This document shows positions 9,398 through 18,342 of a stretch of 36,083 nt of DNA, one piece after another (the stretch's first letter is position 1; each line of letters opens with the position of its first letter). The DNA is from Treponema sp. GTDB lineage: Bacteria > Spirochaetota > Spirochaetia > Treponematales > Breznakiellaceae. The position numbers and the translations under genes are program-made. Where the stretch lies: assembly GCA_031257105.1 (NCBI GenBank), contig JAIRPG010000130.1, positions 1-36,083 on the forward strand. The letters are read 5' to 3'. The notes under the pieces are model-generated. The model searched no databases. It had not been told where the DNA came from and was given only the letters and a program-made list of their open reading frames with translations.

Positions 9398-12300
9398 TTA
9401 AGCCGGTAGTTCCCTGACCGTTGTTCCCAGCTTGGCGGCGGCTTCTTCGGCGGCGGCGGGCCCGGCGATAATGACGGGAACCGGCGCCGGCATCGAAGCG
9501 GCAAGACGTTGGGCCGCCTCGGTGAGTTCTTCTTCGGAAATATCGATAAGCTCCCGAAGTTTCCGCTCCCGATGCGAGTCATCGATCCCGTAGAGGAAGC
9601 GGCAGAAATCGGTAAAGCCCTGATCCGAAGGAGTACGGGGGCGGGTTTCCCGGGCATAGCAGCCGATAACCGCTTTTTCTAAGACATCGGCGTTTTCGGC
9701 GGCTTCCTGTTTTATCCGTTCTTGCAATACCGCGCCAAAGATTCCCAGAGAATCGAGGGGGCTGGGATCCCGGTACGTAGAGAAAGCGAACAGCCGTTCA
9801 ACGCCGTCGGCATGGGCGAATGCCCCGTACGCGCCGCCTTGCATTCTGATGCGTTCCCAAAGCGCCCCGGTGGAAAGCTGGTGGGCCAGAATTGTTTCGG
9901 CGGCGTGCCCTTTGGAGGGGTACAAAGCCCCCGGCAGGGTCATCGCCGCGAATCCAACCTGAAGCGACGGAGACGCGAAAACTTCCGCCGGAGATTCCGC
10001 CGGAAATTCCGCCTGACCGGTCAGTTTTAGGAACGCGCCGGCATCCTCACCGGCGGGATTTCGGGGCTGAGGAGGCCCAAAACGGCTCCAGGATGCGCCA
10101 ATATCCCCCAAGGCGGACTTAATGGCGGCGGCTGAACCGGTCACATTGACGATAAGCCCCCCGGCGGCGATCCGATCCCGCAAACTTTGGAGCTTCCGGC
10201 TGATTTCGGCTATGTCGTATTCGGCGGCGGTATGGATGAAGCAGAGCTGATCCACCCCGTGCCAGAGTTCTTCCACCGTCCGCGCTCGGGAGAAGCGCCG
10301 GCTCGCCCGGCTTGAAGCGTAACTGTGTCCGGAAGGGGCCAGACTGGAATCCAGGTCATTTTTCATCTCCAAGACCAGATCTCGAAGCCGCCGTTCATCC
10401 TGAAAATCCGCCTCCAGAATCATACGCAGGGCCAGTTCCAGGGCGGAAGCGTTTTTCTCGTCAAGGGCCTTGAGCCGATACACAAGCCAGTCCCTGCCAA
10501 TCAGATCGAGCCCCGACGGGAGCGCCTGGGTACGGGAAGCGCCGGGCAAGACGGAACCGGTATTGAATACGGTGTAAAATCCACCGGCTATACGGGCTAA
10601 CAGGCTTGATACCTCCGCATAGTCCATGCCGGGAAGTCCCATAGAAACCACTGTTCGGGAAAAGAGGGGCAGCCAGAGGTAATCTTCCGGCGTAAGGATG
10701 TCCACCGGAAAGGCGAATTCCCCATAGGTAATGCCGTTTGTGTGGATCTCGTGTGTTATTACCGGCGTCCCCGAAGCGTCGTGGAAGTTCCGGGGAACCC
10801 GGTCTATCTCTCTGGAAAGATCCCGCCGGGACAAGTGGGGAATCGTGGCCAGCGCTTCGGCGCTATCCCGTTTGCTCTGAATTTCAGCCAGGGCGGCGGA
10901 TTTTTCTTCGATGATCCGCCGTTCTTCTTCGGAAAGCGCCGCTTCTTTTTGGGTAAGCGCTTCCGCCAGCGCCGCTTCTTTCTTTTCAAGAAAATCCGCC
11001 TGGGGTTCCAGCGTCACCAGAGCCCGGTGACGATTGTCCAGCAGACGCTTTTGGATGAGCTTTTCAAAGAACCGGTTATCAGCGGCAAGGCGGCGCTTCA
11101 AATCGGTAAAGGCGGGCATAAAGAGCAGACTGCCCCAAGGGCTGGCTCCGTGCAGCCAACCCCGGAGGGCGCGCCGCATCCACACCAGGGAATAGGGCCC
11201 TCCGGAACGGCGGATCTCCCGGTTGGAAAATTCCATAGAGAGCAGCGCCGCCTCGATCTCCTCCGGGGCTATGCCCTCGGCGACAAGGCGCTTCAATTCA
11301 CCCAGGATAAGTTCCTCTACATCCTCGGCTACCCGCGTCATCTCGTTTTCCGCTTCGCCGGCCACGCCTCGCAGACCGGCGGTAAAGATTATCTCCCGGA
11401 TCTCTCCCTCAAGGCCGGTACAGGGGGCCAGATCTTCTCCCAGGCCGGACTCGATGAGCGCCCGCATGAGAGGAGACCCGTCATGGCCCAAGAGCACCAT
11501 CGTGAGGGCGGACAGCGCCATGCTCTCCTGGGGATCCATCGTATCCCCGATACGCCAAGAGAGGAATACCATGGCCTTCTTTTCCGAGCCTGCGGGACAG
11601 GGAACGCGGAAACGTTGGGGGGAGTCCCAGGGCCGGGCTGTCGCAACCGGCGTCATGGCCTTACCCGCCGGCAACCGGGAGAGGAACTGCTCATTCAGAA
11701 AGGCCAGTTGTTTTTCCGTCGGGATATTTCCCGCCAGAAAGATCCGGCAATTTGCCGGGGAATACCATGTCCGGTGGGATTCACGCAGGCCCCGCCACGT
11801 GAGATCGGGGATCCGCTCAGGGTCGCCGCCGGATTCCTGGGCATAGATCGTATCGGGAAGTACCGACTTGATAGACCAGATCCCCGCAAAAGCGTCCAGA
11901 GAGGAATAAGCCCCCTTCATTTCGTTGTAAACCACGCCGGTAACGCCGAGGCGCTTCTTATCGGACGCTTCTCCATCAGGCGTAAAAATGAAACGATGCC
12001 CTTCCTGCATAAAAGTCCATTCCGAAAGAAGGGGCCGGAACACCGCGTCACCGTAGACTGCCATAAGGTTGAAGTAATCCCGCTCGTTTACCGAACTTGC
12101 GGGGTATACGGTTTTATCGGGAAACGTCCAGGCGTTGAGGAAGGTCTGGAGGCTCCCCTGGGCCAGCACCAGGAAGGCGTCTTTGAGCGGATAGCGCTCC
12201 GAGCCGCAGAGTACCGAATGTTCCAGAATGTGCGCAACCCCGGTAGAGTCTTCCGGAAACGTGGCAAAGGCGAAACCAAAGAGGTTTTCACTGTCATCGT

Positions 12301-12439
12301 TGAGTACATGAAAAACCTGGGCGCCGCTTTTTTGGTGCTGAGCCCAGATACCGGCGGCGTTTAACTCTTCCAGATTAACAACTTCCAGAATCTTAAATCC
12401 GCTGTCTACAATTTGTCCTGCGTGTAAAGTGGTGTTCAT
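9398..12439 (-). CDS. M16C metalloprotease, presequence protease (PreP)-like
   Basis: A 1013-aa insulinase-superfamily peptidase, the length expected for PreP/CymA-type M16C enzymes. The inverted zinc motif HILEH is at 70-74, and a distal glutamate in V-V-Y-N-E-M-K-G (E173) completes the metal site. Near the C-terminus R-M-Q-G-G-A-Y-G followed by a Y-R-D-P motif supplies the Arg/Tyr substrate-binding residues of the second half. Both halves look intact, so it should be an active oligopeptidase clearing short or signal peptides. There is no signal peptide, so it is probably cytoplasmic. Its ATG overlaps the stop of the upstream fliG-like gene by 4 nt (ATGA), implying translational coupling. 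A run A-E-F-P-A-E-S-P-A-E near 815-825 is made of the in-phase repeat seen in its neighbours. Confidence 0.93.
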   Translation of the reverse strand: MNTTLHAGQIVDSGFKILEVVNLEELNAAGIWAQHQKSGAQVFHVLNDDSENLFGFAFATFPEDSTGVAHILEHSVLCGSERYPLKDAFLVLAQGSLQTFLNAWTFPDKTVYPASSVNERDYFNLMAVYGDAVFRPLLSEWTFMQEGHRFIFTPDGEASDKKRLGVTGVVYNEMKGAYSSLDAFAGIWSIKSVLPDTIYAQESGGDPERIPDLTWRGLRESHRTWYSPANCRIFLAGNIPTEKQLAFLNEQFLSRLPAGKAMTPVATARPWDSPQRFRVPCPAGSEKKAMVFLSWRIGDTMDPQESMALSALTMVLLGHDGSPLMRALIESGLGEDLAPCTGLEGEIREIIFTAGLRGVAGEAENEMTRVAEDVEELILGELKRLVAEGIAPEEIEAALLSMEFSNREIRRSGGPYSLVWMRRALRGWLHGASPWGSLLFMPAFTDLKRRLAADNRFFEKLIQKRLLDNRHRALVTLEPQADFLEKKEAALAEALTQKEAALSEEERRIIEEKSAALAEIQSKRDSAEALATIPHLSRRDLSREIDRVPRNFHDASGTPVITHEIHTNGITYGEFAFPVDILTPEDYLWLPLFSRTVVSMGLPGMDYAEVSSLLARIAGGFYTVFNTGSVLPGASRTQALPSGLDLIGRDWLVYRLKALDEKNASALELALRMILEADFQDERRLRDLVLEMKNDLDSSLAPSGHSYASSRASRRFSRARTVEELWHGVDQLCFIHTAAEYDIAEISRKLQSLRDRIAAGGLIVNVTGSAAAIKSALGDIGASWSRFGPPQPRNPAGEDAGAFLKLTGQAEFPAESPAEVFASPSLQVGFAAMTLPGALYPSKGHAAETILAHQLSTGALWERIRMQGGAYGAFAHADGVERLFAFSTYRDPSPLDSLGIFGAVLQERIKQEAAENADVLEKAVIGCYARETRPRTPSDQGFTDFCRFLYGIDDSHRERKLRELIDISEEELTEAAQRLAASMPAPVPVIIAGPAAAEEAAAKLGTTVRELPA

Positions 12440-13980
12440 ACAACTACATCCTTATCATCAATTAAGAGGATATGACCCTCTTCTCGTTTCTGCCTGAACC
12501 AGGCTAAAAAATCCCGAACCGCTTGATCGGCCTCCCGTTTGGGGACGAGACCGATGATCTCCCCTTCTTCCCGGATCCGCTGCCTTCTGCCGGCGGAAAC
12601 ATTGGCGAAGATTTTTTCGCTCAATTCCCCGGCGCGGCCTTTGAGGAGGAGCGCGATGTCCCGGTCGCTCATGGAACGCAGCTTTTCCTGGATCGGCTTA
12701 TCTTCCGCCTTGATCACATCTTCCAGGGTATGAATACGTTCCTTGAGATCCCGGCTGAGCCCGGGATCTTCGTTCTCCAGTTCTTCCAAGAGCCGTCCGC
12801 CAACGTCCAGATCCGTGTGTTTGAGGATAGCCGCCAAGGCGTTCCGTCCGTCCAGAGAAACCGTATCGCCGCCGCCTGAATCGCTGATCTTCCGGGCCTT
12901 TTCCCGCAGCGCCTCGGCAACCCGCTCCAAGGTCTCGGTGTCGGTCTGCCGCAGGCCGGCTATGCGCTTAACCACCTCGAGCTTCCGTTCAGCAGGCAGT
13001 TTCGCCAGCGCCGCGGCGGATTGGTTTGGAGCGAGCCGGGAGAGAACCAGCGCCGCCGCCGCGGGAGACTCCTCCCGGAGGAGCAAGGCGATCTGTTCCC
13101 CAGATAATTCGGCTAAGAAATCGAAGGGATTGTCTTTGCGGCGGGGAACCGCCCGCGCTAAAAAACGCTCCCCCTTTTCAGGGCCAAAGGCGGCGTACAG
13201 GAGCCGCCGGGCGGCGTCCACACCGCCGCTAAAACCGCCCCCCGAAGCGCCGGAAGACCCGAGGAGGGAACGGAATTCATCGAAGATAGCCGCCGCTTCT
13301 TCGCTCGTAATGCCCTTGATAGTGGCGATTTCTTGAGAAATAGCCTCCACCTGGGCAATATCCAGACTGGAGAGGATCTTCGCGGCTTCTTCTCCCCCCA
13401 CGAGGATGAGAAATTTAGCTACCCGCCGGTATTTTGAGTCTTTTTGCGCTTCGCTGTCCGCGGACCGCTTGGCGGGTGTGGTTTTGATAAAACCGCTTGG
13501 AGCCGGAGCGGCCTTTACCGGTTCAACGCGGGACGCCGGAGCCGCGCCGGTTAGAGCGATCTTGGCTAACGGAGCGGCGGTAAGCCAAGGCGCCGGTTTT
13601 ATCCGCGGGTCTAATCCTGCCGTTTGCGAAGGTTTCGGCGAAACTTTCGGCGAAACTTTCGGCAAAGATTTCGGTGGTTTTGGCGAAGCGTTCGGCGGAA
13701 TTTCCGCCGGCAGTGACGGCTGGGCTTCCTCCGCGTTTCGCGTATCGGGGAAACGCGGGGGCAAGGAAACCGCCAGTTCTGGAAAAACCATCAGTTCCGG
13801 GAGTCCCGGTTTGAAGCCGTCTTGTTCCGCGCTTTCGGCGGAATTTCCAGCGGGAATTTCCGCAGAGGGTTCCGGCGGAATTTCCGCCGGAAATTCCGCC
13901 GCCACATCGCTCTGCACCAATGTTTTCCGGTAGGCCGCAATTCCCCGCGCAGCCCCTCCGGAAAGGTTTGAGTTCCCCAT
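12436..13980 (-). CDS. FliG-like flagellar motor switch paralogue with long N-terminal extension
   Basis: A 514-aa protein in which only about residues 185-505 align with FliG, normally 330-350 aa. The FliG part starts at V-A-K-F-L-I-L-V-G-G-E-E-A-A and ends with a torque-helix domain containing E-D-K-P-I-Q and A-L-L-L-K-G-R. The middle domain's EHPQ motif is replaced by E-S-P-A, so the usual FliM contact is altered. Spirochaetes carry two FliG proteins and this is more like the divergent copy (FliG1 type); that assignment is inference. The first ~180 residues are low-complexity, rich in Pro/Ala/Glu/Ser/Lys, with units P-A-E-I-P and P-K-V-S. No clear Shine-Dalgarno precedes the ATG. It is divergent from the LuxR gene and translationally coupled to the protease downstream. 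No other flagellar gene is nearby. Confidence 0.88.
   Translation of the reverse strand: MGNSNLSGGAARGIAAYRKTLVQSDVAAEFPAEIPPEPSAEIPAGNSAESAEQDGFKPGLPELMVFPELAVSLPPRFPDTRNAEEAQPSLPAEIPPNASPKPPKSLPKVSPKVSPKPSQTAGLDPRIKPAPWLTAAPLAKIALTGAAPASRVEPVKAAPAPSGFIKTTPAKRSADSEAQKDSKYRRVAKFLILVGGEEAAKILSSLDIAQVEAISQEIATIKGITSEEAAAIFDEFRSLLGSSGASGGGFSGGVDAARRLLYAAFGPEKGERFLARAVPRRKDNPFDFLAELSGEQIALLLREESPAAAALVLSRLAPNQSAAALAKLPAERKLEVVKRIAGLRQTDTETLERVAEALREKARKISDSGGGDTVSLDGRNALAAILKHTDLDVGGRLLEELENEDPGLSRDLKERIHTLEDVIKAEDKPIQEKLRSMSDRDIALLLKGRAGELSEKIFANVSAGRRQRIREEGEIIGLVPKREADQAVRDFLAWFRQKREEGHILLIDDKDVVV
13694..13900 (-). repeat. in-phase palindromic coding repeats in the fliG-like gene
   Basis: The 15-nt palindrome GGCGGAA-T-TTCCGCC occurs perfectly at 13694-13708 and 13874-13888. 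Degenerate copies lie at 13837-13851 and just after it. On the coding strand each reads in the same frame (GCG GAA ATT/TTT CCG) to give A-E-(I/F)-P. Related units in the same phase occur near 9980-10015 and 8720-8750 in the two downstream genes. Confidence 0.7.
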
Positions 13981-14031
13981 GCTTCATCGTATGCTATTTA
14001 CCGCTTTTACTCAACGCCGCCGTCTTTTGAT

Positions 14032-14070
14032 AGATCTGTTCGGAAACCCGGTTGGTTTCCGGGCGGATCT
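14032..14070. repeat. compound hairpin with CGGTT loop
   Basis: Outer stem AGATC (14032-14036) / GATCT (14066-14070). Inner stem CGGAAACC (14041-14048) / GGTTTCCG (14054-14061) closes a 5-nt CGGTT loop. The same architecture and loop recur at 35929-35965 and 35974-36008. It lies in the divergent space before the fliG-like gene. Confidence 0.6.
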
Positions 14071-14072
14071 CA

Positions 14073-14141
14073 TTTTTTCGGCTCCTTATTGACCGAAAAA
14101 ACGCATTATGTTATATTCTAAATTAATACCGTATGTATTAA
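14073..14141. promoter_or_regulatory. inverted repeats in the AT-rich divergent fliG-like/luxR intergenic region
   Basis: The 276-nt space between the fliG-like gene (start 13980, minus) and the LuxR gene (14257, plus) has an AT-rich core. It contains a perfect 9-bp inverted repeat TTTTTTCGG (14073-14081) / CCGAAAAAA (14093-14101). A second, operator-like repeat is TTAATAC (14123-14129) / GTATTAA (14135-14141) with a 5-nt centre. Several TATAAT-like hexamers occur but none has a convincing -35 at 16-18 nt. The second repeat is a candidate site for a dimeric regulator, perhaps the adjacent LuxR protein; that is inference. Confidence 0.45.
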
Positions 14142-14256
14142 AAATAATATAAGCTCCGTTGTCTTTGGCGGCTGTGCTTACTTTACTATTGAAAAAAGAT
14201 GACGCGCCTATAAACTGTTTCCGCGCTGATCCGCGCGGGTAGTAGGACAGGCTTTA

Positions 14257-16833
14257 ATGCAAAACAAAATAGTTCTCAATACGGAGTTTCCGAATGTACC
14301 GGTGGTTCTCGAGAACCAACTCTATCTGAAACGGCCTTGTATCCACCAATTGCTGGAAAAAGCGGTTAAAAGCCCCCTGGTAACGGTTGTGGCCGGCGCG
14401 GGATACGGCAAGACACACGCGATCTATTCGTTCCTGCGCGAGTATAACGTTATCTCCAGTTGGATTCAGCTTTCCGATCGGGACAACGACGGCAACCGGT
14501 TCTGGGAAAATTTCCTCCATGCGGTAACGCTTATCAGCAAGACCAGCGCCGAAAAGCTGGCCGGATTGGGGTTTCCCCGGACGGAACGGGAGTACGACCG
14601 TTACTTTTCTATCTCCCATGACGATGTGATCTCCGGATTAAAGTACATCTTTGTGTATGATGATTTTCACCTCCTTTACAACACAGATGTACTCCGCTTT
14701 ATGGAACGCACCACGGTTCCATTCCGAAATATCACGTCCATTATCATTTCCCGGAAAGAACCTGCCATTAACCTGATGAGCCTGCTTTCCAAGGGCCTTT
14801 TGGCGCGGGTAACCGAAGATGATCTGCGGTTTACCAAAAAAGAGATGCTGGAATACTTCTCGCTCCAGGGCGTCTCGCTGCCGGAGGACGCGGCGGCGGA
14901 GATCTACCGGGATACGGAAGGCTGGGCCTTTGCCATACACCTCTCCGCGCTGTCCCTGAAAAATGGAGTTCCTCCGGAGCATGGACGCACCTCCATGAAG
15001 CTCAACATCTTTAAGCTCATCGAGAGCGAGGTATTCTCGTCCGTTACAGCGGAACTGCAAAAATACCTGATCAAACTGTCCCTCATCGATCACCTGCCCC
15101 TGGAACTTATCCGGGACATCGCGGAAGACCGGAACCTTATTCAGGAAATGGAGAGGATCGGCGCTTTTATCTACTTCGATACGTACCTCAACTCTTACCG
15201 GATACACCATCTGTTCCAGGCGTACCTTAACGGGAAGCAGGATCTGCTTTCCGCTGATGAGAAGCGGGATGTTTACGCAAAGGCGGGGAAGTGGTGCGCG
15301 GCGCATAACCTCAAGATGGACGCGCTGAATTACTACGAAAAAGCCGGCGATTACACGCAGATCATCGCTTTGGTCTATACCCTGCCTCTGATTATGCATG
15401 AATCCATCGCAAAGCTGTTGATGGATATTTTCAACCGCGCCCCGAAATCGTTATTTGAGACAAACGCCACCGCGCTTGTCGTGCATACCCGGCTTTTTAT
15501 CACCCTGGGGCGGTTTACGGAGGCCGAGACCCTGCTCCGCGCTATCATTAAACAGGCCGAAGGTATGGAAGATTCGGCCTTTAAGAGCAGCCTCCTCTTT
15601 CGGTGTTACAACAACCTGGGCTTTCTCCGAATCCTCACCTGTCCCTTTACCAACGAATACGATTTCGGATCTTATTTTGAAAGAGGCGCCTTCTACCAGC
15701 TTTCAAGCGAGTACCAGACCAGCGGCCCCACGTCGGTTATGGCTATCATGTCCTATGCGTGCCGGGTGGGCGAGACCGCCGGAAAAGAGAGCATGGATAA
15801 ATACCTCGAAGCCATCACCGCCGCGGTTCCCATGCTGGTGAGTTCCCTGAACGGCTGCGCCTACGGCTGGGACGATCTGGCCCGGGCGGAGCTGGAGTTT
15901 TTCAAGGGCCGGCTGGAAGAGGCGGAACAGTACGGCTACCTAACCCTTCGCAAGGCCCCCGCAAAGAACCAGTACGAGATCGAGAACCGCGCCCTTTTTT
16001 ACCTGCTGCGGATCTGCCTTGCGCTGGGGGATTATGAACGGATCAAGAACTTCCTCAAACGCATAGAAACGCAGCGTGAGATACCGATTTTTGCGAACCG
16101 CGCCGCTTTTTGCGACATCGTCAGCGGCTGGTTTTTCGCCCATCTGGGAATGAGCGAAAGGCTGGCCCACTGGCTCAAGAGCGATTTTGAGGAAAGCGAC
16201 CTTAACTCCCTCATACACGGCCTGGAGACCCTGGTTAGGGTTAAATGCCAGTTCGCGGAGAAGCGCTACCCTGCGGTTCTGGCCGCGCTGAAAAGCGCCA
16301 CCATAACCCGTTTCGGCGCGGGGGCCTACCTGTTGGGCAAGATTGAACAGTTGGTCATGGAGGCGGTGTGCCGCTATCATCTGGATGACAAGGAAAACGC
16401 CCTAAAAGCCCTGGAAGCGGCCTACCTTCTGGCGGAACCGAATGGCTTAGATATGCCTTTTATCGAAATGGGCAAAGATATGCGTACCCTCGCCGGGGCG
16501 GCTCTGAAAGAAGCGCGCTGCGCTATTCCCCGGTACTGGCTCGAGAAGGTACAGCGCGCCGCCGCGGCATACGGGAAAAAATTTCTTGTTGTGGTTGAAA
16601 AATTCCGGGAAGAAGACCGGGCGGAAGACAGTGTTTCGAGCCTTTCCCCACGGGAGATGGAGGTTCTCACCGGTCTTTCCCGGGGGCTTACCCGGGAGGA
16701 GTTGGCGGAGGATGGCGATATTTCTATCAATACCGTAAAAAGCGCGCTGCGGAGCGTGTATACCAAGCTGGGAGCGGTGAACCGAGCCGACGCCATCCGG
16801 ATCGCTACCGTCCAGGGTATTATAAAAGGTTGA
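14257..16833 (+). CDS. MalT-like LuxR-family transcriptional regulator (STAND ATPase)
   Basis: A large ATP-binding LuxR regulator of 858 aa. Near the N-terminus is a P-loop AGAGYGKT (46-53) and a Walker B-like IFVYDDFH (131-138). A long helical tetratricopeptide-like middle (about 330-760) probably senses an effector. The C-terminal LuxR helix-turn-helix (about 796-858) contains L-S-P-R-E-M-E-V-L and S-I-N-T-V-K-S-A-L. Proteins of this architecture oligomerise on ATP and inducer binding and activate transcription. AGGA lies just upstream of the ATG. The effector and target genes cannot be read from the sequence; two further regulators follow on the same strand, separated by a hairpin. Confidence 0.92.
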   Translation: MQNKIVLNTEFPNVPVVLENQLYLKRPCIHQLLEKAVKSPLVTVVAGAGYGKTHAIYSFLREYNVISSWIQLSDRDNDGNRFWENFLHAVTLISKTSAEKLAGLGFPRTEREYDRYFSISHDDVISGLKYIFVYDDFHLLYNTDVLRFMERTTVPFRNITSIIISRKEPAINLMSLLSKGLLARVTEDDLRFTKKEMLEYFSLQGVSLPEDAAAEIYRDTEGWAFAIHLSALSLKNGVPPEHGRTSMKLNIFKLIESEVFSSVTAELQKYLIKLSLIDHLPLELIRDIAEDRNLIQEMERIGAFIYFDTYLNSYRIHHLFQAYLNGKQDLLSADEKRDVYAKAGKWCAAHNLKMDALNYYEKAGDYTQIIALVYTLPLIMHESIAKLLMDIFNRAPKSLFETNATALVVHTRLFITLGRFTEAETLLRAIIKQAEGMEDSAFKSSLLFRCYNNLGFLRILTCPFTNEYDFGSYFERGAFYQLSSEYQTSGPTSVMAIMSYACRVGETAGKESMDKYLEAITAAVPMLVSSLNGCAYGWDDLARAELEFFKGRLEEAEQYGYLTLRKAPAKNQYEIENRALFYLLRICLALGDYERIKNFLKRIETQREIPIFANRAAFCDIVSGWFFAHLGMSERLAHWLKSDFEESDLNSLIHGLETLVRVKCQFAEKRYPAVLAALKSATITRFGAGAYLLGKIEQLVMEAVCRYHLDDKENALKALEAAYLLAEPNGLDMPFIEMGKDMRTLAGAALKEARCAIPRYWLEKVQRAAAAYGKKFLVVVEKFREEDRAEDSVSSLSPREMEVLTGLSRGLTREELAEDGDISINTVKSALRSVYTKLGAVNRADAIRIATVQGIIKG

Positions 16834-16847
16834 ACCTGCAACAGGCT

Positions 16848-16870
16848 CTGAAGTTCTTTTGAAACTTCAG
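16848..16870 (+). terminator. terminator-like hairpin after the LuxR gene
   Basis: A perfect 8-bp stem CTGAAGTT (16848-16855) / AACTTCAG (16863-16870) with a 7-nt loop begins 14 nt after the LuxR stop. It is followed by TTGTTT, a weak U-tract. The AAACTTCAG arm resembles the repeats at 9339-9349 and 19697-19707. It may partly separate the LuxR transcript from the PocR genes. Confidence 0.45.
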
Positions 16871-16979
16871 TTGTTTCGCGGAACAGACCATGAAATTATT
16901 AAAAAAAAGAGCGCTTTCACGCCATTAGGGTGTAGTGCGTTCAAAATATCCTTGTATGTTTAAGCATAGGAGGATAGAA

Positions 16980-18341
16980 ATGAACTATACCCGCAATGCA
17001 GGCAGGGTTCATCAACCGGGACATAACGCCCTCAAGGTAGTTACTCCATCTTCTATTATACGGCGCAGAGATATAGAACCGTTGCTCGTCAAAGCCGAAG
17101 AATGTCTCCGCCTGTATGAAAGGGCGACCGGCATACATGTATCGGTACTGGACGAGACGGGTCATAGCATACCGGCTTTTGTGACCGGCGACTCGGCGCG
17201 ATTCTGTACCTTATGCAGAACCTACTGCAAGGATAAGTCCAAAGACTGGGCTCAAGATGAGTATCCTTGCACGGTGATACACCAGGAAAGCGTTATAGAA
17301 GCCCAACGCCGGGGAGGCATCTACATCTATTCATGCGATATGGGATTCACTTTTTGGGTGAGTCCTCTTTTCTCCAGCGGACGTTCCGCGGGCGCCTTGA
17401 TAGCCGGGTGCGTACTGGGGATTGAGCGTGAAAAATGCGTTGAAAAACTGACTGCCTTGACAGACGGCGCCGTCTCCAAAGAGGCGGCGGAACACATGCT
17501 GGCGGACATTCCCGAAAAAAAACACGACACGATAATATCCCTCGCGCAGATGCTTCTGCTCTGCGCTGAACGTATATCCAAAGACGCCGATGATCATTCC
17601 GGCGTGGTAAAAAACGGGGAAAAACAACCGGTTCCGCTTACCGCCCATGGAGAACAGTCCGGCGGCGAGGAAATATACCCGCTGGACAAGGAACGGACGC
17701 TGCTGGCGGCCCTTCGCAGGGGCGACAACGATACGGCGCGGAAAATTCTCAATGAGATGCTGGAAAGTCTGCGGAAAGCCAAACCCGGCGAATTTCAGTT
17801 TCTCCAACTCAGGGCCATAGAACTGGTAGTGCTCCTTTCCCGGGCGGCGGCGCGTTCTCCACGGGCGAGAAATGCTTCCCTGGATACCACGATTCTGGAC
17901 ACCAACAGCCGTTACCTGGGCCGAATCCAGGATACCCAGAGCATCGAGGAACTGACGGATATTATGCACCTTATCGTGGATCGGCTGGCGGGACAGATAT
18001 TCTCTTTCCAGGGCGTCCGTCACGCATCGGCCCTGCGGAAAGCGGAGCGTTTTATCTGGGAAAACTACACTCGAAAGATCAGCCTTAAAGAAATCGCCTC
18101 GGCGTCTGGGCTGTCGGCGCCCTATTTCAGCAGTATCTTCAAGCAGGAAATGGGAGAAAGCCTATCGGGTTATCTGAACCGCCTCCGGGTAGAACGGGCC
18201 GCGGCGTTATTGAAAGAATCGGATCTCTCTTTGAATGAAATTTCCAGTGTCTGCGGATTCGAAGATCAGAGCTGGTTCTCCAAGATATTCAAGAGTCATA
18301 CGGGTATAAGCCCCGGAAAATACCGGGAACAGGGAGCATGA
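16980..18341 (+). CDS. PocR-domain AraC-family transcriptional regulator (copy 1)
   Basis: A 453-aa regulator counted from the ATG at 16980, chosen because AGGAGG (16968-16973) lies 6 nt before it; an in-frame ATG at 16935 has no such site. The N-terminal part (about 25-200) is a PocR sensory domain with its cysteine pattern (C-T-L-C, then E-Y-P-C, then S-C-D-M-G) and F-W-V-S-P. PocR domains are thought to bind small diols or hydrocarbon-like ligands, as in propanediol regulation. The C-terminal ~100 residues hold two AraC helix-turn-helices, including I-S-L-K-E-I-A and C-G-F-E-D-Q-S-W-F-S. A linker region precedes the DNA-binding domain. One nucleotide separates it from a paralogue, so the two are co-transcribed. 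No obvious metabolic target lies nearby. Confidence 0.92.
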   Translation: MNYTRNAGRVHQPGHNALKVVTPSSIIRRRDIEPLLVKAEECLRLYERATGIHVSVLDETGHSIPAFVTGDSARFCTLCRTYCKDKSKDWAQDEYPCTVIHQESVIEAQRRGGIYIYSCDMGFTFWVSPLFSSGRSAGALIAGCVLGIEREKCVEKLTALTDGAVSKEAAEHMLADIPEKKHDTIISLAQMLLLCAERISKDADDHSGVVKNGEKQPVPLTAHGEQSGGEEIYPLDKERTLLAALRRGDNDTARKILNEMLESLRKAKPGEFQFLQLRAIELVVLLSRAAARSPRARNASLDTTILDTNSRYLGRIQDTQSIEELTDIMHLIVDRLAGQIFSFQGVRHASALRKAERFIWENYTRKISLKEIASASGLSAPYFSSIFKQEMGESLSGYLNRLRVERAAALLKESDLSLNEISSVCGFEDQSWFSKIFKSHTGISPGKYREQGA

Positions 18342-18342
18342 T

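Noticed and set aside
10742-12364. A 540-codon plus-strand open frame antisense to the protease gene
   Set aside because: The protease on the minus strand has a complete zinc site and family-typical length; the antisense frame has no recognisable domain or initiation signal and is a product of GC-rich codon bias.
13629-13680. Tandem TTTCGGCGAAA-like units as a CRISPR-like array
   Set aside because: The units are about 12-15 nt without spacers and lie in frame in the fliG-like gene, encoding P-K-V-S-type residues.
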